Below are positions 21,015 to 33,000 of a stretch of 64,000 bases of DNA, one piece after another; position 1 is the stretch's first letter; each line of letters begins with the position of its first letter. Location of the stretch: positions 15,463,802 through 15,527,801 of the forward strand of contig CM023534.1 of assembly GCA_013350335.1 (NCBI GenBank), written 5' to 3'. A program made the translations under genes and the position numbers. The stretch is from Chimonanthus salicifolius. Its lineage: Eukaryota; Streptophyta; Magnoliopsida; Laurales; Calycanthaceae. A model generated the notes under the pieces. It had not been told where the DNA came from. It was given only the letters and a program-made list of their open reading frames with translations, and searched no databases.

Positions 21015-24000
21015 ATGCCGTCTCTCCCTCCGCTTGGATCCGTTACTATCTGCGAAATTAATCGCGATTTCAGTATTCCTCCAATCTCATCTCATCAATT
21101 CCTAGAATTTCCAGGGGTTTGTTCCTTGAATTGTTTGCTATTTTCCTGTATCTGTCTCTTCTTTAATTGAATTACATCTTTCTACAGTCACTGCCGAAAG
21201 TATCTCCAGCGATCGAGCCAAAGAAACTTATGGAAAAATTCTTGTAAGTTTTCTCTTTGAAGCTTGAAAGAGTATTCTTTTATATATCTTATAATGTCTT
21301 AGGTGGGATTAATTTATACCCTTTCTGCTGTTTTCGTCTTTTATTTGATGAATCTTGTATTCTTTAATCTTTTCAAGTATTATCTATGTTATTTATCTCT
21401 CATTACATCCAAATTGTTGTTTTGTTTATGGGTTTCTGTTGTTGATTGTGAATTTACGATCTTTGGTTGTTATTGGACGTGGCAATTCAGATTAATGGTC
21501 TTTAGTGACAATGTGAGATGTTATTGCTGATTTGGTGACTATGCACTATACTTTGGTCTATAACCTTGTATCGTTGATTATGACTTATTTTGTATTTTCT
21601 GTACTTCTTTTTTTGAGAAATCAGGAATCTTATGATTTTACATTTTTTTTTTTTTTGAAATGATGATTCTACAATCTATAATTCATGTTTTGGGGCCAGA
21701 TTGTATTATTATGTATTATTTATTTATTTCAGTTCATTACTATCGATCATTGACATATTTTCTTGTTTGGTTGCTAATATAGAATTGGTATTCCAGGGGG
21801 TTGTTTTCAGTCCTGTTCCTTTTCAGACAGATGTATACCTGGCCAATTCTGAGCAAGGATCAGAACAAGGATACAGAGAGAATGTTCCAAGAAGGGGTTT
21901 AACGACTCTTAAACTGATCCTGAATGACTCATTCAAGCGTTTTTTTCTTCCAAAGGATGTAAGTTTGTTACCTTTCAAAAAAAAGGATGTAAGTTTGTTC
22001 TCCACTAAGTTTGCATACATGGCCTGCAAGTATCTATAAAATCTACTGTTGACATTGCATTAAAGGTTCTAGGCTGACTGCAGCACACCCTGCAGCAGAG
22101 CAGTTTACCTTTGATTCATTTTCTCCACTATACTAATGAGTGCATAGCTGAATCTAGACCTTACATGTGCTTGACTGCTTGTACTTACTATGGATAATTG
22201 GATGGTCCATTGTAGAAAGGGTCACATTAAAAATGGATCATGGTCTATGTCAACTAACTGATGTTGAAATTACAAGGTATCAGTGATCAACAATTTGTTA
22301 ACAATATTGGTGTCCAAAATGTATATATGTTGGTCAGGTAGATTTGGATACCACATATGAAAATTAAAAAATGGCATGTGAAAGAAAACTATCTCAACAA
22401 TCAGAACTAGAGTAGATGAAATAACAGTACATATGGTATTGGTTTATTGGAAAAATGCAAGTAAAAAAGTTGATTACATATAGATGGGATAAAACTGGAG
22501 CACATGTATGCATTGTGTGCACCCTTCTAAGTTGTGTGGTAGTGAGTACATGGGTATGAGTTGTCTGATTTGGAAAATCCCAAAACAAAAGATTTCTGGA
22601 TTTGACATAATATCTGAATAAAATTAAATGAATAGTTATTTGTAATGAAATTAGTGTAAAACTAACAAATTTAAATGTGGAAGCTAGAGGGAAACCGGGA
22701 CCAGCAAGGATAGGCGGTCTGCTTAGAAATCACGTTAGCGGTACATCAATCATGTTTAATGAGTCGGTAGGAATCAAAGATTCAAATGCGGTGGAAATTC
22801 TTAGTATTAGGATAGTTTTGATCATCTGGAAACTCATGGGCAAGGAAAACTGGTAATTGAAGGGGATTCGGCAAATGCAATCAAATGGGCCATGGGATAA
22901 AAACACCTCCCTGGAGATTGATCAATACGGTTAGGGAGATCAGAAGTTTCGCTTCAGGGCTTGATGCATCTTTTGTTCAGATCAGCCGAATAGCTAATGG
23001 AGTGACAAACTATTTTGCCTAATTGGGAGTTGGAAACCACTTTTGAGGCATTTTTTTCTTGCGCCCAGCTCCTTAGAAAGACACTCCCGTTGGTGGAACT
23101 CAATGAAAGCTACTAGATCTTGCTTGACAACATCTTAGAAGATCTTGAAAAAGGCTATGGGAAAACCGCTCGGACCAAATGCTCTATCATCACTAATGGT
23201 CCCAAATCGCAGCCTTGATTTCGCCACAGTAAAAGGGTCTCAAGATGGGAAGCACCCAATGGGGAAACAAACTTGAAAGGGAGACCAACAATAGGAAATC
23301 TTTCCTAGAGATGGCAGAGTATAAATCTTGAAAGTAATTCATAATGGAGGAAATGTAGCATCCTTATCTAGGATAGTGATGTTATCAATGGTGATAGACT
23401 TGCTACGGTTGACATGCCTGTGAGCAGAGGCTATGGCATGGAATTTTTTTTATCACCTTCTTTCATCCACCTGTCCTTAGACCTTTGCCTCCATTTGATC
23501 TCTTCTTGAATGCTTTTTACTTGATATTAATTGATGCGGAGCATTCATTGCAGATTCCATAATTAGTAGTTGCTTTCTATAATTAGTAGTTGTTGTACTT
23601 AATTTTCTTTGAGGTTGGTTTTAGTTAGTTTCTATTTTGTTTATTGCTATATTTAGTTAGTTTTATTTTAAGCAAGGGTTGCCTTTTTCTTTACTTGCTA
23701 TTTTTTGTTTTAGTTAGTTTTATTTTAAGCAAGGGTAGTGTTGTAATTTTGCTTTATTTTATTTTATTTTAAGTAAGTGATTCTTTATATAAGGCTTTGT
23801 AGCCCTTTGGGCAAAGACAGTTTTTACAATGAAATAAAATCAAGATTGAGAATTTCTCTGCAAATCCTCTGCCGTGATTATCTTGGAGCGAATCCGAGAG
23901 TTTGGCGTGAAGCTGTTTCCCTTCCAGGTACTTGATCCTCTTCCTCTTCCTCTTCCTCTTCCTCTTCTTCTCCTCTCTCTTCCCTTTTTCTTCTCTGTTT

Positions 24001-27000
24001 GCTTTCCCTTACCCTGCTGCCACTGCCAGCCATAGCCTGTCCTTGATCTTTCGCCAGCCTCTCAGCCCAGATCTGCCTTCCTACACCATTCAGAGCTTTC
24101 ACCCCTCCCTAATCTCCTTCCCTTGCTGCCGCCCCTCCCGAAACTCACATCTACACCTGCTGTTACCCCCAAACAGTTCTTCTACAGGTGCTGTTAGCCC
24201 CTTTTGGACATTCTACATTCATCAAGAACCCAGCCAGACATCTTTCTTAGGCATTTCCCCTGTCCCAGATATCCCATACAGTTTCAAATACCGCTGTCCC
24301 AAGCTGTTTTGACTTCCTTTTCATATTACACAGTTAAATTTACCCTTGTTTGGTGAGGAATCTGTGTTTGTGTGATCTGATAATCTCCTTGGTTTTGAGA
24401 GCCTTCTAATTTTGAGCTATGACATGGTTTGGATTGTGATTTTATTACTTACATTAAATCCTCTGAATTTTATTGATTATTTGTGGTAGATTTTATTATT
24501 CTAATTGTTATTATTAATTTTAATTTTAATTTCAGCCTCATTTAGTTTCTTATTATTGCATAAATCGCATTTAGTCATTTAGGGTCACCTTTTGTCTTGT
24601 CCTGCGTCATTAATCTTGTAGGTCGAGACAAAGAAGATAGTCTTGCTTAGAAAGAGTGCATGCTTGTTCATTGATGCCGATTTGGTTGCTATCAACTTGG
24701 GAGGCAAGAGACTCAGTCAAAGAGCCGAAGCAAGAATGACACCAATCTTTCAACTTGCCCTTCAAGTACTTCAACTTTTAAGTGAGGATGAAACTTTTCT
24801 TGCCAATGGCATTAAACTCAGCCTACCAGCTGGCAACTAGCTTATTGAACCCTCTTTCTTTAGGCCAACAAAGCTGAAAATGGAAAGGAGGCCTCAAAAG
24901 TGTCAAGCACCAAAGGCCAATGGTCAGATATGGGCCTAGGGAAAATGGTGACATGGGAATCAAGAAAACTCTCCAACCACTCTGTCAATACAAGGAATCA
25001 GTCAATACGAGAGAGACAAGGCCTTTCATACCTATTGGACCACGTCAATTTGCCTCCTGGGAGTGAAAGATCTACTGAATTGAGAGTAAAATGCAATCGG
25101 AGAATTGACACATGATGGTTGTGGCTCTAGTAACACCTGTTCTTTCATGGGAAAATCAAATAATATTGAAATCCCTGCAAATACACCAATGGTCACACCA
25201 CTTGCCACTAAGAGACTGGATTTTCGATAGGAAAGCATGCTTTCTTGAATCATCACAAGGACCATAGATAGAAGTTAAGGTCCAAGCTTGTGCAGAAATG
25301 TGATCTTTCATGTGAATATAAGGAGAGTATTCTGTAATGTGACTATCCAACTTGTTTAATTTACTTGGGTCCCAACAAATGATGATCCCACCAGAGGAGC
25401 CTTAGGAAGCCTTAGCCTCCCAACAATTTCTAAGACCACTCCAAAAGAACTGGATGATTATGTCAGAGGGATCCTCCAGCTTAGAGTCTTGGAAGCTCTT
25501 TATTGTTGCCCTTCTGATGGATCACCGAGAACATTAACATTCCAAGAAAAAATCTTCATAGAGAACCTGACGCAACCCCTATACATGGCTGCTATTGCCC
25601 AAGGATGCATCAACAACTTTCTCTTTGTGACAACAATAATTTACTGATGAACAAAGCCTGTTTAGCTCTCGGGAAGTTTTGTCCTTTCTTTTAGTCTTAA
25701 GGGACCCAAAGGCTCAGATTTTGGTGAGATACTAGAGGAGAAGTTCTTGGCCATTGTCTATTAACCCGAGCTTTAACCTCAAGAATTTTGAGATCGACCT
25801 AATTGGGGGAAGAGAGATGATTAGTTGGTACTTCAGAGCCTGAAGAAATGTGATTCGAAGTGAATAATTGGTTCCTCTGTTAGATATTAGCTTCAAATTT
25901 CTCCATCAAGCTTACTGCCACAGACTCTGGGAAGGAAGATTGATGGGACACTTGGACTAGGGATGGAGAAAGGAATTTAGCTCCAGCTGGACTAGAAGGG
26001 CAAGAAGCTCCACACCCAGGATCAACAACAGCAACTTCCAATTGAATCACAGACAGAGGATCGGACAAAGGTTCCACCATAGGAGAATTCGCCAATCTCA
26101 GAGGAGGTCTCAACAAAGAAGAATGTCCTAGAGCTTGCTAAAATGAAGAGGATGGCACCAAGTAGAGTGCATAGAGCACTCTTCTACCACCGAAAGGCCT
26201 TTTGCCGAGAGCCAAGAGGAAAGAAGGAGGAGGAGAGGGGAAATCATCAAAGGTAGAGGTGGGTGAGGTGCCAGGATGGTAAGCTAGGTTCTTCACGGTG
26301 ACGGGAGAGGTGCTAGGGCTATAAACTAGGCTTTTCACGGTGGCGGGAAAGGGACATGGTTGGAAGCCACTTGTGCTAAAAGGATGGAACTGCAGAGGTG
26401 GTGGAGAAGAAGGAGACGATGGAAATGACACCTTTCGCGATGGCCTCGTTGGTAAAAAAAGGTTGGGCCTATTGGTCTTAGCTTGATAGTGGAGGTTGGA
26501 TTGACTGAGCTGGAGCTTGGACGCATGTTCGTCCCAAATCCAAAAGGGGAAGCGAAAGGATATGGGGTGGGTCAACAAGATTGGGCTTTTGAGAGAGAGG
26601 CTCAGGTCTAAGAGGAGCTGGTGAGTTTGGTTCTAGAGAGTTAAGCACTGAAGCAAATTCAGTTGAGTTAGGCACTGAAGCAAATTCAGTTGAGTTAGGC
26701 ACAATACACTCCACAGGGGATAAAAGAGGAGGCTGAAAGTTCCTGGAGCTAGAGCACGATTGACCCTTGAGGGGGGTGAATAGGGCAATCTCCAAATTTA
26801 ATGGCCTTCTAAAATTTCTTGATTAATCAACAATATATGCAGCGGAGTTATAAGATTAATCAACTGTGTGATTCAAGACTGTACAAGATTAATAATCAAT
26901 CACATAAGCAAAGACAAATACACCCAATGTAAAGTGGTTCTGAGTAAATCCCTCCTACATCCACTGATGGACTCACCCAACCTTGGGCTATCCCAAATTC

Positions 27001-30000
27001 ACTATGTGGGGAATTACGCCCTCACAAATAGAGAAGGAATTACACCTTACTCAAATAGAGTGGGACTTTCACCTAACTCAATCCTAATTTTGAAAGGTTT
27101 GACCAACCCCGGTCTACTCCTTATCCCTTTATTTTTTATAGTAGTTCAAGAACGCTCTTTAATCCACTTAACAAGATGATCTAAAAATAAATCAAACAAG
27201 AGAAGTGCTTCCGAAGAGTCTCTCCCAATGTGATCTCGCTTGATTGAAGTAGATGCGCCGATGTATATACAATCCTTGGGAGTGGTTTCTAGGATATGGA
27301 TATACAAGTTGATCTTAGATTTGTTTGCCTTCCTCTCTCTCAATCTCAATCAATGTATGATTGGATTCAAATGATTCACCAAGTGAAGAGCACAGAGAGA
27401 TATGATCCACTGATCTTAGCCTTTGAAATTTGCCAATAAAGATTGGTAGATGGGGCTCTTAAATGCTCAAGAAGGGATGTTTCAAATTTCCAAACAGTGG
27501 AGTATTTATAGAGGCAAACCAGAATTTTTCGAAACAGTAAGTCGGCGATCAATCGTGGCACACGATGGATCATGAGGTTCTGAAAGTGGCATCCACCAAC
27601 CAGATTGTTGCACATTAATGCACCTCAAAGGTTCGAAAACAGTTACTCACGATTGGTCGTGCTTCACGATGGATTGTGACATCCAGTGCCGGTGGGTCGT
27701 GCTCTGACGATAGTATCGTCTTGAGACCAGTTGGATTTTATAGAGTTGTTTCAATCCCGAACTCTGGAATTCCATGTCGACAGGTCGTCACACCACAATG
27801 GGTTGTATTCTGTCCAACACGATGGATTGTGATTCCCACGATAGTATCGTCCTGAGGCTGAATGTGTTTGACAGTATTTTTCCAACCAGAACTTCTGTCA
27901 ATTTGGATGATTGATCGTATGACCACGAAGGGTCGTCCCTGTCCAAGGCGATAGATCATCGGGACACGATAGATCGGCCTGACAGTTCATCAGTTTTCCA
28001 AGTTAAGTCCACTTGGTTCTGTTGGATGTCAGTGTTCACTTAGGCTTCATTAAGTTATCCAAATGTGATATTTAAGCCTAGGCATGGTCATCCTAGAGGT
28101 GTGGGGTCCACCCTAGGGTCATTTATGGCCAATTTACCTGAGTTATTGCCATACTCTGATGATGATGTTGAATCTTCAAATGTTCCTCTAATCTTGGAAT
28201 TGATTCAACCTTCACTTGAGTCTTGATTCATGTCAATGTTCTTCCAAGGAAAGGCCTATCTCAAGTCACAGAATTGACAAATAGGTGACTTGGTGAGCCG
28301 GGGCACTAACAGAGGATATTTGGTCTCGATGGAAGGATAGAGAGGCACATACAGATGCTGAGAAGAAAAGGGAAAAATGGGGGTAGGTGGGATGCTGAGT
28401 AGAAAAGGTACTGCTCTGTGTTTATCTCCAATATGAGGGTTTGAAGAAGCTTGTCTTGCCGTTGATTGAAATATGGAGACTTCTGAATTTGAATCTTTGG
28501 TGAAATTTTGCCGGACAATCCGTCGGAGGCTGGACGATTGCAATACTGTTGCAAAGGAGTTGTAGAGGGAAGAAAATCTTCTTGGACCATGACTTCCAGC
28601 TCTAGCCAATCTTCGTGAACCTTCAGAGGGATAGGTTTCATATCTTGGAGGCTAGGCAACCAAACTACTCAAAACCTAGCAAAGAGGAAATGCCTCACAG
28701 CAGAAGTGAAAGGATCCAACTCCATAGGGCTTTTGGGATTTGCCAACAGCTTTGAGGCTTTCGGAAACTAGACACGGAGAGGAAGCCCAAACACCCTAAC
28801 CCAGCCGGATATGGACTTGAGTTCTGCAGACCAAAAAACAAGATTGTAGAAAGGGGCCATTATGAAGAACTGGCAGCTTGTGCAGCAGTCGGGAAGCCTC
28901 CTCTACAACTTCAAAGGAGAGCAGAACGTGAGATGGGTCAATTCTGCTGATGGAGACGTCTCCAATACAACCCCACTCAGAGATCCATGCTTTTACTGTC
29001 GGAATGCCAATCGCGGGGGAGGGAAGAGTGGCTACAAAGCATTTTTTCAAGGACTCAGTCCTCTTTATTTTTTGAGCGGTAATAAATAGAAAATATATTA
29101 ATAATGAAAGAATTTACAAAGGATGTCACTAAAGGGTCTAAGAGACATAAACCCAAGAGGATTCAGTCCTCTTGTCAACCAGATTTTTCCCCAAGATGAT
29201 TGATCTGCCTTTCCCTGATACAACTGGAGCTGAAAGGACTTGGGAAAAGGAGGGTTATTGATTAATAGCAGGAGGGACAGGAGATTCTGTTGGAGATCGA
29301 GCAAAAGAAGCTGGCGGGAAACAAGCCAGTTGCATTGATAGCTTCTGGTCGTTGAAGAGTCTACCATTGACATCCACTATGGCTTGAAGGACTTCCATTT
29401 CAGTTCCAAAGCAAACAAAGGCAACCCCCCTATGACTCCTGGATTCCTTGGATGTAGTTATGAAACTATCTACAATTTTGCCAGATTTGTTGAAAAGGGT
29501 AAAGATGTTGAGTTTTGAAAAAAGAACTAGAAGATTGGAGATGAAAAGGGAGAAGGAAGATTTCCTCTGATCCTCCTACCGCCTGGAAAGGGGAGGGGGA
29601 GGGGGAGGGGGAGGGGGAGGGAGAGGAAGGGAGGGAGGAGGTAGGATACCAGCTGAGGGAGACATTCCCTTTTTTAACAGGAACACAAACATAATTTTTA
29701 ATAATTGGAACAGTCACGTGATAATCAGCACCTTTCAATTGTATAATGATGAAATACAGGTCTTCCTTTAACCGGTATTAGGTAAATATGTTGACAATGA
29801 AATATCCCTTTTTCTTTCTTTTTCATATTTATTTTAATAAAACATTCTATTTTTTATTTATGCATTATTAAGATTCTCTTTAGTGATACTGTGCCTTTTT
29901 CAGGGTCTTAACTTCTATATAAGTTGATAATGAAGAACATGAATAGTAGTTTTAGAAATCCATAGCATGGTGATGCTTGTCAAGTTGCAAGGATTTTCCT

Positions 30001-33000
30001 CACACCCTTAACTTACAGATGGCTTCACTAAATGATGTTGATCTTCAAGGAGTGAGCTGGCACCAGCATAAGTATATTCTAGCATTCATATCTGGGCCTA
30101 ATCAAGTTACTATACGTGATTATGATGATTCAGGTTGGCAATGAATTTGTATTTCCTTGGAAATGAACTTTTCTTTGCTAGGTGTATTGGCATTAGTTTT
30201 ATTGCAACAACAGAAATGGAATTTCCGTTATTTTTTTCACCATGTGTTCCAATTGCCACCTATGGTAAACCAGCTACCTTTTTAAACTACCTGGGTTCTC
30301 TGTCACAGAAAGCAAGGATCCATGCATTTTGACTAGTGAGACTCAAAGAGACATTAAAATGCTTGCATGGAGGCCAAATGGCGGGAAGACTCTCTCTGTA
30401 GCATGCAAGTGAGTATCATGATAACCCATCTGATTCGTTGTGATTTGACTACAAACTGCTTAAATTTGAATGGTCATCTGATAATGTAAATGGAACATTG
30501 TTTTTGCAGGGGCGGAATTTGCTTTTGGTCTGCTTCTTACCCTGGCAATGCAGCACCTGTAAGATCTGGAATTGCCTCTTTCTTGGGCACTTTGTCTAGA
30601 GGCTCTGGAATTCGATGGACTCTAGTGGATTTCCTTCAAAGTCATAATGGTGAACAAGTCAGTGCAATCTCTTGGAGTCCTAATGGGAGATATCCAACGC
30701 AATTTCCAGTTTCTTTCTTGTTAGACATTAATAGTGTTGTCTTCCATTGTCTTATGGTTTATGATTCTTTGAACACTTTCTAAAATAATGTTAATGTAAC
30801 ATGTTTTCCTAGTTTTCCTTTTTCAGAAAGCTTCTATGTTTCATTCATATGGATGGAAAGGAATCACTTGTTACAGCCAGCAAATTTGTCATTTATCTTG
30901 TTTGCACTATTCACTACCTCTAATTTACGTTATCCTTGACATTTTTCACATATTTAGCATCTGCCTCATTTGAGAGCTCATCGTTTACCATATGGGATGT
31001 TGCTCAAGGTATTTTCAACTCCTTTTCTTTCTCATTTTTTGTATATTAAATTCTATTTTCCTCTGGTTAGTGTACTTTCCCTTGACAATATTCAACCAAC
31101 CAGTTAGTGTTTAGTTCACTAAATTTTGGATATGGTTGGGAACACCATAGTAAGTGGGTGGGCATGGTTGTTTTCCCCATAACATGGCATAACTAACCAT
31201 TCTTTTGACGTAACAAAGGAACATGACCTGAAAGCTATCTTGAGCTTTACCATTCCATTTTTTTGAAACATTGACAAATTAATTCATTAAAAAACGAAGT
31301 GTGTGTACATGAGATGGAACCAAGTATAGAAGATTTATACCAGGTTCCAAAATAAAGGAAAAAGGAAAAGAAACAGAAAAAAACACTAGGCAAAGAAGAA
31401 AAAATCAAACAACGCTATATGTACAAAAATCCCTCCCAACAAAAGATACAATGAGTCCCCTACTCTCCATGCTCCCAAAGCTGATATGATGAAAACAGTT
31501 CTATAGCTGGTATTTGTTGTATACACTCACTTTCGCTTAGAAGTCCGCCACACTGCCAATCGAGATATATGTATGAAAGTGATATCTCTCGTCCTGCATA
31601 GCCTCCTAATGTCTTTAGTAATGCTTACCAACCTCCATGGGGAGATTTCCTATTATTTGCCTAGGAGATGGCATTAGTCGAATCATCTTCGATAATAAGG
31701 TTACTGTCCCTAAACCTAGACAAAACATGGAGTTCTCTCTTGATTGTTTTCAGTTCTGCCTCATTTGATTCCATTATCCGTAATGGCTCGGAAAATGCTA
31801 ATAGCGTCCTACCCTATCATCATGCAACACCCCTCCTATTCCTACCGGCCCATGTTTATCCCTTGCTGCCCCATCCACATTGAATTTACACGATCCTTGG
31901 GGTGGTGCTACTCACTCAACCTTACTTTCTTAACTTTCCCAACCTCTTTCATGCAACCTTTCGAAGACAAATAGAAATCTTCGGTTGTCCCCGAAATCCT
32001 AACGCATAGACAACCATCCTATCAACTGCCATTTCACCTTCTCAAAAACCTCTTTAGATGCCCCCATTTTCCCCTCGAAAATCCTCTTGTTGTGCGCTTT
32101 CCAATTTGCCCATGATACCACATACGGTACCATTCTCCATGCTACCCTATGTCTACCTCTAAAGGGCCCCTCTCATCCACGCCGATATTGCATCCTCCGC
32201 TGCATTTCTTATAAACCACGAGCAACCGAATAAATTCAAGAAAGAGCACCGTACAACTCACGTGAAACGACAATTTACATAACAAGTCGTCTATTGTCTC
32301 CTCTTCTTCTTCGCACAATGGACAAACGATAGGAGCTTCCTCAGGAAGAGCACCCCTTCTCCTTAGATTATGTCTAACTGGGATCCTTTTTTTCAAGGTC
32401 GTCTATATAAAGATCTGGATTCTAGGGGAATCTTATTGTTCCAAGCAAGGTTGCATATAGGTGGTGAATTCGGATTTATTGCATATGTTGGCCTTATGAC
32501 TGATTTTACCAAAAAGGACCTTGATGACTCCATGGACCAAATCAACTTGTCCTCATCCTCAAGCCACAGTCTAGTGTCTCCTAGGATTCCGATCAATGCT
32601 TGGTGGATATCTTCTTCAAAATTACGCAGGGTCCTGAAAGAGATGGACCACTGTGGTACATCATTGACCTCAGTAGTAGTCACTAATCAGTGTTTCCCAA
32701 TTTAGAGCCACTCTAAAATGTCAGGAAAATACTTCCATTAATGGTCTCTCCCCTGCCCAAATGTCTATCTTGCCATTCTCAACCAGAAACCTAACCCCCT
32801 TCTGGAATACCTCACCAATATTACCCTCCCCGTTTCCTAATCTCACCAAGGCTTTCATTATCGGATCCATCCCTAGCAGCTCTACTCCCTATTCTCCATC
32901 CCCTGGGATCTCCCTCCTCACTATATCTAGCTACTAATACCTTCTTCCACATGGCCTCTTTTTCTGATGAGAATCTCTACAACCATTTACATAGTAGGAT

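Larger units (their letters stand above)
25880..29738 (-). pseudogene. LINE ORF1 remnant, split by an insertion
   Basis: Pro/Ser-rich frames at 26138-26795 and 28256-29738 belong to a LINE ORF1. The segment at 28796-29050 (AWISEWGCIGDVSISRIDPS and an F/L-rich continuation) resembles the RNA-binding-like domain of plant LINE ORF1 proteins. The N-terminal part encodes a Ser-Pro repeat from the G-rich minisatellite. A 27-29 bp tandem repeat (GCACTGAAGCAAATTCAGTT twice, near 26643-26700) adds an NSTEFAS duplication. The frame is broken in several places. Confidence 0.6.
23061..29760 (-). mobile_element. Broken, nested reverse-strand LINE filling ALADIN intron 3
   Basis: Read on the - strand, parts appear in LINE order: ORF1 (about 29738 down to 25880, interrupted), the ORF2 start and endonuclease (25559-24615), the linker and the start of RT (23531-23061). 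RT palm, RNase H and tail are missing, cut at the junction with the + strand fragment ending at 23060. Insertions split it: a solo LTR at 23532-24609, a block at about 26765-28310, and a short LINE-tail scar near 29055-29150. Many stops show it is dead. It lies antisense to the host gene. Confidence 0.8.

Noticed and set aside
23932..24312. 126-codon Phe/Leu/Ser/Pro frame
   Set aside because: It falls in the leader-like part of the solo LTR and reflects a (CTTCCT)n-type run.
30951..30959. TTTAG as an ordinary AG acceptor for ALADIN exon 7
   Set aside because: It would need a GT donor supplying TAT TTA G after exon 6; none exists, whereas AT-AC splicing restores the protein exactly.
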